The notes under the pieces were generated by a model. It made no database searches. It had not been told where the DNA came from and was given only the letters and a program-made list of their open reading frames with translations. Shown here piece after piece: positions 1-9,400 of a stretch of 64,000 nt of DNA. Where the stretch lies: contig NZ_QAJM01000005.1 of NCBI RefSeq assembly GCF_003852405.1, positions 53,740 through 117,739 on the forward strand, given 5' to 3'. Origin of the DNA: Pseudomonas sp. KBW05. Its GTDB lineage: Bacteria; Pseudomonadota; Gammaproteobacteria; Pseudomonadales; Pseudomonadaceae. Position 1 is the first letter of the stretch, and each line of letters begins with the position of its first letter. The position numbers were made by a program, and so were the translations under genes.

Positions 1-1038
1 GGCACGCCTATACCGTCCCCCTACTTTGACGCCTCAGAGACAAAAGACTCAAGAGGGCTTGTTTTCAACAAACCAAACTACATTGGCCTTGGAGCCTTAG
101 CCGAATCCCTGTTATTCATAAAACCAACTGAAACCCAACAATCACTCTATGAACATTTTATCGACAGCGAATCTGAACTTCTAACTCATAGCTCAGCGAC
201 AAAATTAACAAAGTTAAACAATGGAAAAATTCGAGTTCACTATGACTGGAACCACACACAGCCAGACAACATGCAGCGCCTTTTTTCCGATTTTGATTCA
301 GTCGTAATGACGCTTCCATCCTGGTTAATCGAGACTCAGATTCTTCTCGAAAATTTCAATCAAGACATGCTGTCATTCGAAACAATCTCAGCCTATAAAA
401 CAGCTCACTGGGAAACCAGTTGCAAAGTATATGCACCTCTTAAAAAGTCATTTTTATCACACAACACCAAAATCCCTCAAACCATCGTCACGGACAGCTT
501 CATACATGACGTCTACGCCTACCGCTACAACGACAGCAGCACTTACGACTGCATTCTTCTCAGCTACACCTGGGAAGACGACGCGACAAAGCTATCATCC
601 TTCAGCGATGAAGAGCTAGTTAAACGTTGCATAAAAGAGCTTGACAGAATCCTATTAAAATCCACAAACATAAAACAAAAAATCTCCCCTTACATCGGAC
701 ACAAACAAGCCGTCGTCCAGCGCTGGATGAATGACAAACACTCGCTCGGCTGTGCCAAGCTTTATCGCGCAGGCACTTACTATGACGCGGTAAAACTAAT
801 GAAATACAACAGGGACTTCTCTTACATATCGGGACTTTATCTATGTGGAGAGTCTTTTTCTGTTGATGCTGGTTGGACCGAGCCCTGCTTCAGAGGAGCC
901 ATTGACACCGTAATAAACATATGCAACAACACTCACGCAACATTCAATGGCGGCTTCACCATGCGCGACTACCCCGAATATCAAATCGAAAAACAAGACA
1001 CATCGGAAATGCACTACAATACGACAAGAACCGTCTGA
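1..1038 (+). CDS. Amino-acid 2-monooxygenase (Trp/Phe/Lys monooxygenase family), 5' truncated by the window edge
   Basis: The frame is open from base 1 to the TGA at 1036-1038, giving the last 345 residues of a flavin amine oxidase. The stretch LLSYTWEDDATKL and the C-terminal FAD-binding segment GLYLCGESFSVDAGW are characteristic of the bacterial tryptophan/phenylalanine/lysine 2-monooxygenases, which oxidatively decarboxylate an amino acid to its amide. The N-terminal dinucleotide-binding motif lies outside the window. Base composition is clearly more AT-rich than the genes beyond 3.2 kb, which suggests transfer. The next gene is a nitrilase-superfamily amidase, the usual partner that hydrolyses the amide to an acid. 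Substrate (Trp, Phe, Lys or another) cannot be read from this fragment. Confidence 0.75.
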   Translation, partial: GTPIPSPYFDASETKDSRGLVFNKPNYIGLGALAESLLFIKPTETQQSLYEHFIDSESELLTHSSATKLTKLNNGKIRVHYDWNHTQPDNMQRLFSDFDSVVMTLPSWLIETQILLENFNQDMLSFETISAYKTAHWETSCKVYAPLKKSFLSHNTKIPQTIVTDSFIHDVYAYRYNDSSTYDCILLSYTWEDDATKLSSFSDEELVKRCIKELDRILLKSTNIKQKISPYIGHKQAVVQRWMNDKHSLGCAKLYRAGTYYDAVKLMKYNRDFSYISGLYLCGESFSVDAGWTEPCFRGAIDTVINICNNTHATFNGGFTMRDYPEYQIEKQDTSEMHYNTTRTV

Positions 1039-1115
1039 CTTCCTTTTAAACACCTTGTCGCCTCTTATAAACATTCAACCACTTTTGGTTGCATAACAAT
1101 AAGAGGTCACCTTCC

Positions 1116-2003
1116 ATGAGCGAACGTACAAGCCCTGCCCGCGTAGCTGTCATTCAGTTTGACCCTCAAGTCGGCATGGCCAATCGAGCAGATAATTTAC
1201 GCCAGAGCCTCGTCTTGGCAACCGAAGCTGCCAATGGCGGCGCCAATCTGATCGTACTGCCAGAACTCTCCAACTGCGGCTACTTCTTCAGTAGCCGCAA
1301 GCACGCTTACGATCATGCCGAGCCGGTTCCGAATGGCGCAAGCGTGAGCGCTTGGATTGAGTTCACGCGTAAGCATCAGGTGTATCTGGTGGCTGGCCTG
1401 AACGAAGTCGATGGCGTGCAGTTGTTCAACACTGCCGTGCTATTAGGACCCGATGGGTTCATCGGCAAGTATCGCAAAGCGCATTTGTGGAACTTGGAAA
1501 AACTCTGGTTCACTCCCGGCGATACCGGGTTTCCAGTATTTGAAACGCCCATCGGCCGCATAGGCTTATTGATCTGCTGGGACATCTGGTTCCCGGAGGT
1601 GCCGCGAATTCTCAGTCAGCAAGGCGCCGATATCATCTGCAGCCTGAACAACTGGGTGTGGACACCGCCGCCACTGTTCGACGAGGCCGGCAAATGCATG
1701 GCGTCCTACCTCACGATGACCGCAGCCCATGTGAACAATGTGTTTATCGCAGCCGCCAGCCGTATTGGCGAAGAGAGGGACGCTCGTTATCTCGGATGTT
1801 CGTTGATTGCCGGGACAAATGGCTGGCCGATCGGCGCCGTGGCCTCCGCCAATCGACAGGAAATCCTGTTTGCGGATATCGACATCACCAGTGCTCGGAG
1901 CGCGCCTATATGGAACAGCTTGAATGACCTGCAACGTGATCGACGCATTGATCTCTACGATCAAATGCTCGGGTATTCCCAGCATCGCGCCCTGCCGCGC
2001 TAA
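1116..2003 (+). CDS. Nitrilase-superfamily carbon-nitrogen hydrolase (probable amidase)
   Basis: 295-residue cytoplasmic carbon-nitrogen hydrolase. The catalytic triad is visible: Glu50 in VLPELSNCGYFF, Lys121 in KYRKAHLW and Cys154 in GLLICWDIWFP. The ATG at 1116 is preceded by AAGAGG at 1101-1106; an upstream TTG at 1089 lacks a better site. The gene follows the monooxygenase by 77 bases and precedes a membrane protein by 14 bases, so the three probably form one operon. By analogy with lysine monooxygenase/aminovaleramidase and tryptophan monooxygenase/indoleacetamide hydrolase pairs, it is inferred to hydrolyse the amide made by its neighbour. It is longer than the roughly 265-residue aminovaleramidase DavA, and the true substrate is unknown. 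Confidence 0.8.
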   Translation: MSERTSPARVAVIQFDPQVGMANRADNLRQSLVLATEAANGGANLIVLPELSNCGYFFSSRKHAYDHAEPVPNGASVSAWIEFTRKHQVYLVAGLNEVDGVQLFNTAVLLGPDGFIGKYRKAHLWNLEKLWFTPGDTGFPVFETPIGRIGLLICWDIWFPEVPRILSQQGADIICSLNNWVWTPPPLFDEAGKCMASYLTMTAAHVNNVFIAAASRIGEERDARYLGCSLIAGTNGWPIGAVASANRQEILFADIDITSARSAPIWNSLNDLQRDRRIDLYDQMLGYSQHRALPR

Positions 2004-2017
2004 GTTGAGGAGTGATC

Positions 2018-3190
2018 ATGGAAACGCTCCTTCCACCCAGCAAAAACAGCCGTTCAATGACGGACCTCATAGTTCTGGCCACGGGATTTATCAGCGCGTT
2101 ACTCGTGATCTTGGTTGCATTCAATCACCGGGATTCCTGGCCAGGTTACGGTGAGATGGTCGAAAGCCTGCCTCATCCAGTTGCCTGGTTAAGATGGATA
2201 CTCGGGGATATCAGTGAAGTTGCCTTCTACAAACATGAACTCGCGTCACTCGGCCTACTCAGCGGCGCATACCTGGCTTGGTGGGCAAATAAGCGCGGGA
2301 AAGCCTGGCAAGGTTTTGCCATTTCCTACGGGACCGGGTTATGGCCCTGGCTCATCACCAGTTCACTCATGGGCCTGCTGCTAAGCAATTTGCTTTGGGG
2401 CTGGAGCGTCACCGCCGAGACGTGGCAACCGACATTCGCAGCATTTGTTTCCTTGCCTGCGGCAATGGTGCTGATGTTTGGTGGCGGCTGGAAAGTCACG
2501 CTCAATGGTGCCGTGTTGGGGGCTTTGCTCGTAACGCCGATGTGTTTGTTGATCGTGAACTTCGTGTGTACGCCATTGGGTTTGCCAGCAGTGATTGGCA
2601 ATGTGTTGGGTATGGCTGTGGGCAGCGTCATAGCGTTTGCGCTGTGTCGTCGTGTTCCCTCAATAGTGCGCTCGGACTACATCACACTAGTCAAATCCTC
2701 GCCTGCGAAACCGTCCAACTACGGTGTCGTCTGGAGCCTGCGCCGGGTTCTCGCAGACTTTTCTGAAGCGCCATTTTTCGGAAACGAGTTAGCCAGTATC
2801 GGGCTGCTGGCAGGCGTGCTGCTCGCCTATGCTTTAAACCCCACGAGCCCGGCTTATGGATCGGGGCTGGTATTGCATCTGATCAGTGCGCAAGCCCTGA
2901 CTTCAGCGCTGGGCGTCGTCATTTGGCGGCATCAGTGGATCAAGCGGGGCTGGTATCCGACTTATGTGCCATTGGTGTCGGTAGTGCCTGCAACGGTGTT
3001 GACCCATGGCGGCAGTTGGATGGTGATCGGATCAAGTGCGCTGCTGGGTGCACTCATCGCACCGCCGTTGGCCTGCGCCATTTCAGCGAAATTGCCGGCA
3101 CACTTTCACCCCTATATCGGAAATGTGCTGTCCATGGCGCTAAGCACGTTACTGGTAGTGCCGACGGTAGGCTGGCTGATCTTAGCCTGA
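2018..3190 (+). CDS. Polytopic membrane protein with internal duplication, unknown function
   Basis: 390-residue, very hydrophobic protein. The ATG at 2018 has GAGGAG at 2007-2012. Two halves resemble each other: the segment around residues 70-95 (SEVAFYKHELASLGLLSGAYLA) has a counterpart around residues 245-270 (SEAPFFGNELASIGLLAGVLLA), and each half continues with similar stretches of small and hydrophobic residues, including a GGSW/GGGW element. This is the usual sign of an inverted or tandem-repeat transporter. I do not recognise the family. Its position directly behind the monooxygenase and amidase suggests uptake of the amino acid or export of the acid product; that is inference from context only. 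Confidence 0.7.
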   Translation: METLLPPSKNSRSMTDLIVLATGFISALLVILVAFNHRDSWPGYGEMVESLPHPVAWLRWILGDISEVAFYKHELASLGLLSGAYLAWWANKRGKAWQGFAISYGTGLWPWLITSSLMGLLLSNLLWGWSVTAETWQPTFAAFVSLPAAMVLMFGGGWKVTLNGAVLGALLVTPMCLLIVNFVCTPLGLPAVIGNVLGMAVGSVIAFALCRRVPSIVRSDYITLVKSSPAKPSNYGVVWSLRRVLADFSEAPFFGNELASIGLLAGVLLAYALNPTSPAYGSGLVLHLISAQALTSALGVVIWRHQWIKRGWYPTYVPLVSVVPATVLTHGGSWMVIGSSALLGALIAPPLACAISAKLPAHFHPYIGNVLSMALSTLLVVPTVGWLILA

Positions 3191-3210
3191 GACCATCACG
3201 ATGCCTGATC

Positions 3211-3239
3211 CGAATGCACCCATTGCGTTGGTGCATTCG
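3211..3239 (+). terminator. Perfect 10-bp hairpin after the membrane protein gene
   Basis: CGAATGCACC at 3211-3220 is the exact reverse complement of GGTGCATTCG at 3230-3239, with a 9-base loop. It begins 20 bases after the stop of the membrane protein gene and 80 bases before the LuxR start. There is no T-tract, so it may be a weak terminator or an operator for the regulator downstream. Confidence 0.5.
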
Positions 3240-3319
3240 CCCCCCATGCGCAGCAATTGCGCTGCACTATCCTGAACCCCAAGTGTCGTACTCCCATGCG
3301 CCCAACCGCCGGAGCCCCC

Positions 3320-4810
3320 ATGACCCAAGATGTCCTCGCCAAAGAAACCAACCGCCGCCAATTGCAGCAGATCATCTCCGGCCTGTCCGACGGGATCATC
3401 CTCGCCGAAGTCGACCAGAGCATCCTCTGGGCCAATGAAGCCGCACTGAGCATGCACGGTGTTGATAACGTCGAGGCGCTGGGCACCAACACTCAGGAAT
3501 ACGCCGAACGCTTCGCCCTGCGTTATCGCAACAACCACCCCGTGCTGTTGGAAAACTATCCCCTGGCCCGTGCAGCCGCGGGCGATGAGTTCAGTGATGT
3601 GGTGGTAGAAGTCACGCCCACCGACGATGCGGACAAGACCTGGGTTCACCGCTTGCGCAGCCTGGTGATCAGCGACTCTCGCGGCGATCCGGAGTTGCTG
3701 GTGCTGATCCTCAGCGACGCCACCGAATGGGCCAGCGCCGAGCAGCGCTTCGAGAAAACCTTTAATGCCAACCCGGCACCCGCCGTGATCTGTCGCCTCA
3801 GCGACCTGCGCTACATCAAGGTCAACCAGGGTTTTCTGGAGATGACCGGCTACAACCGCGACCAGGTCATCGGCAAATCCGTCTATGAGCTGGACGTGCT
3901 GGAACAGGCCGAGCGCAAGGACCTGGCCATCCAGCGCCTGGGCGAAGGTGCCACCATCCCGCAGATGCAGGCCGAGCTGAGGCTGCCCGAGGGCGGCAGC
4001 AAGCTGGTGATCGTCGCCGGCCAGCCGCTGGATATGAACGAGGAGGACTGCATGCTGTTTTCGTTCACCGACCTGGAGCCGCGCCGCAAAGCGGAAATCG
4101 CCCTGCGCCAGAGTGAAGAACGCTTCGCCAAGTCGTTCCGCCTCACGCCCGTCCCTACCCTGGTGTGCAGCGCCGACAATCGCCAGGTGGTGGACGTCAA
4201 CGAAGCCTTTATGAGCATCACCGGCTATATCAGTGAAGAGCTGATCGGCAAAGCCATCGAAGACATCGACTTTATCGACAGCCCCCAAGCGGGGGCGCAG
4301 TTGTTTGCCACCCTGGAAAAGTCCGGCAACCTCGACGGCCAGGACCTCAAGGTGCGCAAGAAAGGTAACGAGGTGATCGACTGCGTGGTGTCTGCCGACA
4401 CTGTGATCATCGAGGACGTGCCCTGCTACCTGCTGGTGCTGATGAACATCACCGAACGCAAACGCTCGGAGCTGGAACTGGTGGCGGCCATTGAGGAAGT
4501 GATGCAGGACGCCTCCTGGTTCAGCCAGACACTGATCGAAAAACTGGCCAACGCCAAAAGCGTCAACAGCCCCAACCTGCCGAACGTCGCCTTCACCGAC
4601 CTGACCGCCCGCGAGCGCGATGTACTGGGCTTGATCTGCGAAGGCCTGGCCGACAAGGAGATCGCCTCGCGCCTGAAACTGGCGCCCAACACCGTGCGCA
4701 ACCACGTGGCCACGGTGTACTCCAAGCTCGGCGTGCACAGCCGCAGCGCGGCCATCGTCTGGGCCCGTGAACGCGGGTTGTTTGCCGGTGAACTGCGGCT
4801 TAAAAAGTAA
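3320..4810 (+). CDS. PAS-domain LuxR-family transcriptional regulator
   Basis: 496-residue cytoplasmic regulator. The ATG at 3320 is chosen because GGAG at 3311-3314 is well placed; an in-frame start at 3257 would add 21 unconvincing residues. Three PAS modules follow one another (about 12-130, 145-265 and 275-390; each of the last two begins RFEKTF or RFAKSF-like and contains VNQGFLEMTGY or VNEAFMSITGY). The C-terminus (about 425-490) is a GerE/LuxR helix-turn-helix with LTARERDVLGLICEGLADKE and NTVRNHVATVYSKL. No histidine kinase or receiver domain is present, so it probably senses a small ligand or redox state directly. Symmetric sequences lie on both sides of the gene. Confidence 0.88.
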   Translation: MTQDVLAKETNRRQLQQIISGLSDGIILAEVDQSILWANEAALSMHGVDNVEALGTNTQEYAERFALRYRNNHPVLLENYPLARAAAGDEFSDVVVEVTPTDDADKTWVHRLRSLVISDSRGDPELLVLILSDATEWASAEQRFEKTFNANPAPAVICRLSDLRYIKVNQGFLEMTGYNRDQVIGKSVYELDVLEQAERKDLAIQRLGEGATIPQMQAELRLPEGGSKLVIVAGQPLDMNEEDCMLFSFTDLEPRRKAEIALRQSEERFAKSFRLTPVPTLVCSADNRQVVDVNEAFMSITGYISEELIGKAIEDIDFIDSPQAGAQLFATLEKSGNLDGQDLKVRKKGNEVIDCVVSADTVIIEDVPCYLLVLMNITERKRSELELVAAIEEVMQDASWFSQTLIEKLANAKSVNSPNLPNVAFTDLTARERDVLGLICEGLADKEIASRLKLAPNTVRNHVATVYSKLGVHSRSAAIVWARERGLFAGELRLKK

Positions 4811-4827
4811 GCCCTGAAAGTGCAAAT

Positions 4828-4846
4828 GCACTAGTACGCCTAGTGC
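4828..4846. promoter_or_regulatory. 19-bp dyad, candidate operator
   Basis: GCACTAG at 4828-4834 and CTAGTGC at 4840-4846 form a perfect 7-bp inverted repeat around TACGC. It lies between the LuxR-type regulator stop and the start of the DUF1652 gene, about 75 bases before the latter. Size and symmetry fit a LuxR-family binding site; assignment to the adjacent regulator is inference. Confidence 0.4.
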
Positions 4847-4919
4847 GAATTCGCCTTATGGCGCACACGGGCAATCAATAACCTTCAGGTGTCGAAGTTC
4901 ATGCCCTGAAGGAACCCGC

Positions 4920-5192
4920 ATGTTTACCCTCTCTCAACTGCGCAATTGCATCGAAGAAGGCCTGTCGCCACTGACGTGTGAATTCACCTTGTGCCGGGAC
5001 GCGTCGCTGACCCTCAAGGTCTACGACCTGGATACCGGCCGGGTAGACCTGGTGGTGACCGGGATCAGCACCAACCGGCTGCAGACCCCGCAAGAAGTGG
5101 AAAAAATGGTGGAGGAGCTGCGCTACGAACTGCACAGCAACACCGTCGGCAAGCTCACGCTGGAGGACTGGCCTTCAGCGACGCCCCAATGA
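4920..5192 (+). CDS. DUF1652 domain-containing protein
   Basis: 90-residue soluble protein matching the DUF1652 pattern found in Pseudomonas: an N-terminal LSQLRNCIEEGLSPLTCEFT, then a short beta-rich stretch (ASLTLKVYDLDTGRVDLVVTGIS) and a C-terminal helix EVEKMVEELRYELHS. Function is unknown. AAGGAA at 4909-4914, six bases before the ATG, serves as ribosome site. The 3' end overlaps the convergent MFS gene by 38 bases. It follows the PAS-LuxR gene in the same direction and could be its target because a dyad lies in between. Confidence 0.8.
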   Translation: MFTLSQLRNCIEEGLSPLTCEFTLCRDASLTLKVYDLDTGRVDLVVTGISTNRLQTPQEVEKMVEELRYELHSNTVGKLTLEDWPSATPQ

Positions 5193-6348
5193 AATAGAAC
5201 ACCCCGCCGCCCACGATAAACGCCCCCAGCATGTAAAACATGTAGTGGGCAGGCTGGCTGGCCAGTACCAGGCCACACAACACCGGCCCCAGGGCGGCAC
5301 CGAGGTTGGACAGGTTCTGCGCGCCGTAGTACATGCCGCGCAGGTGGTCCGGGGCGATACGGTCGATAAACATATACTCGGCCGGAAACACGATAATCTC
5401 CCCTACGGTAAACACCGCCATCGCCAGCACCCACCACAGCACGCTGGTGGACAGCGCAAAGCCGATCAACCCCAACATGAACATGCTCAAGCCGAAAATC
5501 AGCCACTGGCTCAGGTGGCGGTGGGAAATGCGTCGGCCAATCACATACTGCAACGCGATCACCAGCACGGCGTTGGTAGTAAGGACGGCGCTGATGACGG
5601 TGTAGGTGTATTCCGCAGTGGTGGTAGTCACCAAATATTGCGACAGGTAGGCCGTGAACTGGCCGAACACCACTGCACTGAGCAGCCCGCCCAGGGTGAA
5701 GCACACCAGTCGGTGATCCTTCAACAGCACGCGGCCAACGGCCACAAACGACACCGGCTTCTGCGTCGCATCAACCGTGGTCAGCGTGCGGTCGCCCCAG
5801 CGCCAGTACAGCAGGAAAAAAACCACCCCCAGCAGCGCCGACAGGATAAACGGCAGGCTGATATCCAACTTGGCCACCACTGCCCCGAACGCCGGCCCCA
5901 CTGCATAGCCAATGTTGGTCAGGGTGTACTTGATGGAAAACACTTCACTGCGCGCCTCTTCCGGCAACAGGCTGGCGAAGCCGGCCTTCACGGCAATATC
6001 GATGACCGCGTAAGCCAGGTTGATCAGGATCAGGCAGCTATAGAACGCCCAGATGTTCTGCGCGAGCAGCGTACCGATAAACCCCAGCACAAACAGCGCA
6101 CTCAGGCCAAGCAGCAGCCGGTAGCTATTGATGCGGTCGACAAGAAAGCCGCCGTATACGCTGAGCAATGAACCGACGATCAATGAACTGCCGATCACCA
6201 GGCCGACCTGGGTGATGTCCAGGGCGAAGTGGCTGGTCAGGTAAATCACAAGATAGGGAAAGGTGATTGCCTTGGCCAATGTCAGCATCAACGTGGCGGA
6301 CAGCAACAGGTTCACGGTGCGGGGGTAGTTTCTTATTGTGGCAAGCAT
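5155..6348 (-). CDS. MFS efflux transporter (MdtH-like)
   Basis: 397-residue inner-membrane protein with about twelve hydrophobic segments and the typical MFS A-motif between helices 2 and 3 (GGFLVDRINSYRLLL, residues about 66-80). Overall resemblance is to the multidrug-efflux MdtH/YceL group. No regulator is adjacent on this strand. Its 3' end overlaps the DUF1652 gene convergently. Substrate cannot be predicted. Confidence 0.8.
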   Translation of the reverse strand: MLATIRNYPRTVNLLLSATLMLTLAKAITFPYLVIYLTSHFALDITQVGLVIGSSLIVGSLLSVYGGFLVDRINSYRLLLGLSALFVLGFIGTLLAQNIWAFYSCLILINLAYAVIDIAVKAGFASLLPEEARSEVFSIKYTLTNIGYAVGPAFGAVVAKLDISLPFILSALLGVVFFLLYWRWGDRTLTTVDATQKPVSFVAVGRVLLKDHRLVCFTLGGLLSAVVFGQFTAYLSQYLVTTTTAEYTYTVISAVLTTNAVLVIALQYVIGRRISHRHLSQWLIFGLSMFMLGLIGFALSTSVLWWVLAMAVFTVGEIIVFPAEYMFIDRIAPDHLRGMYYGAQNLSNLGAALGPVLCGLVLASQPAHYMFYMLGAFIVGGGVFYFIGASLKASPPA

Positions 6349-6493
6349 CCTGCTCTCGTTCTTTCAAGGTGAAGCGTTCAGTAAGGTCGATCACCTTAAC
6401 GCAGTAGCGCGCGAGCACGTAAGTGCTACCTCAACCCGATGTCGCTCAATGAACTACCTGTGTATGGCATTTTAGGGCCAGCGATACGACAGG

Positions 6494-9400
6494 ATGACGA
6501 CCCAATCCTCTCTACTGGTCCTGCCCATGCAATCCCGATCAGCCCCATCGTCCCCACTGCTGGAATCCTTGAACGCCAGGGATGCGCTTTTGAAATCCCG
6601 ACTTACCGAAAAAATCCTCGCACTGAATGACGAGGTACTCGACAAATTAACGCAACAGCCGACCTTTTCCCTGTTTGTGCAACGTGCCTTCAACCGAACC
6701 TTTGCAACACTGCCAACCCCTCTGGATGTAAATAGCACGTTCATCAACGTCGGCGCCGATACATCGCTCCCGAGCCAACTCTCCAACAGGGGAACACTGG
6801 CACCGATGCTGCCTACGCTGATGGAGGCTGTGGCGCAAAGGATCGTGAATAACACCCCCACCGCCTATACCCATCGTGCGGTGAGCTTTCACCTCTCCCT
6901 TGATACCGAGGACAAAGCTGAACCCGTCACAGGCATCACCGCTGACGCATTCGCGGACTTTCTCAACACCCTGGCGAGTGGGCTGGACACACAGTTCAAC
7001 GCGTACTTGGACGAATTCTGGAACGGCCCGGTCAACCCGACCGACGTCCGTACCTGCAAGGAATGGGTGGCCGAAAAACACCTCGAAATAATGAAAGCCG
7101 AGGTAGCGCTGCTCAAGGCCGACGGTGTGCTGGAGCCCTCGGATGAATTGTTGTTCGCCCAGCTCACACAACATCCGGAGGCGCTATCGCGCGCGGCTCT
7201 ACCCGGCTACCGGCCTTGCGCTTACGGGCTGGCCATCAACGATAAACTGTCCACTGACATTCCTCTGTACGGCGCGTTCGTCATCACGTCGCGAGACCAG
7301 GATGACGCCACGGTTCAGCCCGAAGCTGATCGCCCCGCTCCACAGGTGCGCGACATCGTTGCGGGAACCAACGTTGGCAGCGTCATGCTGTTTCTTCCTG
7401 GCAGCGGCTTCGAGAGATTCGACTCCCTGGCCAGCCTTGACCAGGAACTGCATCGGCGGTTGAACAGCCCACTGGAATTCCCGGGCATCGTGGAACTGAT
7501 GGAAGAAAAGGATCGCGCGACGGGCCTCGCGTTTCATCAACAACCGAGCACCAGTGATCGATTTCGCTACATCGAAAAGCTGGAGTCGATTTTCACCTAC
7601 AGCCTCGATTCGCTTTACGTGCAGTTGCAGGCGCAATTCACCTGGATGGTGGCCCACTATCAAAGACAAAAAGATGACATCGACAGTGCTCACCTGCCTG
7701 CAAGCCTCGACCGGGTGGCCGACTTTGCTCGCGCCTTCGACGCCAGTGGTGTTCTAACCGCCAGAGTGCGAAAACAGATCCAGCGGGATCTGCGCCAGTT
7801 TCTCAAAGACGCCACCCTCACGGAGAAGCAGGAGTGGGAGACCGCGGTGCGCGACTACAGCGACTATTTGCGAACGCTCGACACAGCGGGCGGGCTTCCC
7901 TCACTGTCGCAGTACAGTGATCGGCAAACCTTGCTGGCCTACAGCAATGACCAACTGCACCAGGAACTGGAGGCTGAATACGGCCTTACCGTAAACCCGG
8001 ACGACATAATCGTCCACACCAAAAGCTACGTGACTCGGCAAACGGGTGCCTACGTGGTCGGCGCAAAACCGCTCCCGCCAGAGCCGGGTTCCAAGGTATT
8101 CAAATCGCGTAAGCGGACATTGACTCAACTGGCCCTGGAAAACGTGGAATGGATCGACCTCAACTTCATCAACTTCTCAAAGCTGACCAATAGAGACCAA
8201 ACACCCTTTACTGCGTTGTCCATCACCCAGGTCAAAGACCTGGTTCGCAAAGTCAACATCGGCGACAGCTACGAGCGGTTTTTGAAAGAACGCCTGATGA
8301 CCTCCGAAGCGGCAAAGATTGAGCAGCAACGCTTCATGCAGGTGATGGCTTTGCAAATGCGGGTGGATGCGCTGGAGGCAAAAATTGCCCGCGACTTCCT
8401 CCCGGAAAGGCTCGACCGAGGCTTCAACTGGGTAATGAGTGTGCTCGCAGGGCCCACCGATGACGACAAGCGGCGCAAGGTCGATGAACATCGAATTACA
8501 GTCAGCAGCTTGAGATTGCGCGGCGAGAGAGTCCGCGGCGTACTGGTCTTTTCAACCGCCTCGCAGAGTGTCGCCTCAAAGGTGGTGTACACCCCGCAAG
8601 CCAGCGGCGGTCGGTTGTTCCACGAATACGCCGACGCTTCTAGCATGCACCGCGACTTCATTAACCACAGTGCCTGGCGTGAGTACCTGATTGAACGCAC
8701 AGCGCTGAGCGCCCGAACCAGGATTCGCAGCGTATTGAACGGCGGTGCCGGAGAGTCCGTCATTGCACTCACGCGAATCGCCGATAATTTCCTGGAAGAA
8801 GCCTATGCAATAGAAGCTTCGACCATCATCAACGATGCCGGCGCCCAATCCACCAGCACACAGGAGGCCAATGTCGCGTCCGCCACAACCCTGGTCACTG
8901 CGGCATTGGACGTCGCAACCGTGTTTTTCCCGGTCAAGATCATGCTGCCAATCGGGTTGGCCAGAAGCATGCTGTCGGTGATCAACGCCGTAGAAGCAGC
9001 GCAACTGGGTGATCGTGAGACGGCAGCTCACTACGTCGTGCGCGCATTGGGCGAGCTGCTGGGCGCCGTGATCGACGGCGCCGTGGGTGCTGGCACTTTA
9101 CGCTCGACCCCAGCCCTGCGCCCATCCCCCTCCGGGCTAGACCCCAAACTGTCACTGGCAAAGACGCCAGAAGGCATAACCCCCCTCACGGGATGGGAGT
9201 CACATCAAATCTACGTGCGCGATGTGGTCGAGCCAAACACCTTTCAAGCCCCACAGCATTTCCTGCTGGAGAAAAGCCGCTGGTACTCCATACGTCGCGA
9301 CAGCGACGCCGAAATATGGCGGCTCAGGGACCCACGTCGCGCCCAAGGTACCTACAAAGGCGAGCCGCTGTATCGCAACAGCGGGGGCACGTGGGAAATC

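Noticed and set aside
3182-4831. Long antisense open frame opposite the PAS-LuxR gene
   Set aside because: Low-complexity sequence rich in His/Gln/Val typical of the opposite strand of a GC-rich gene; no start signal or domain.
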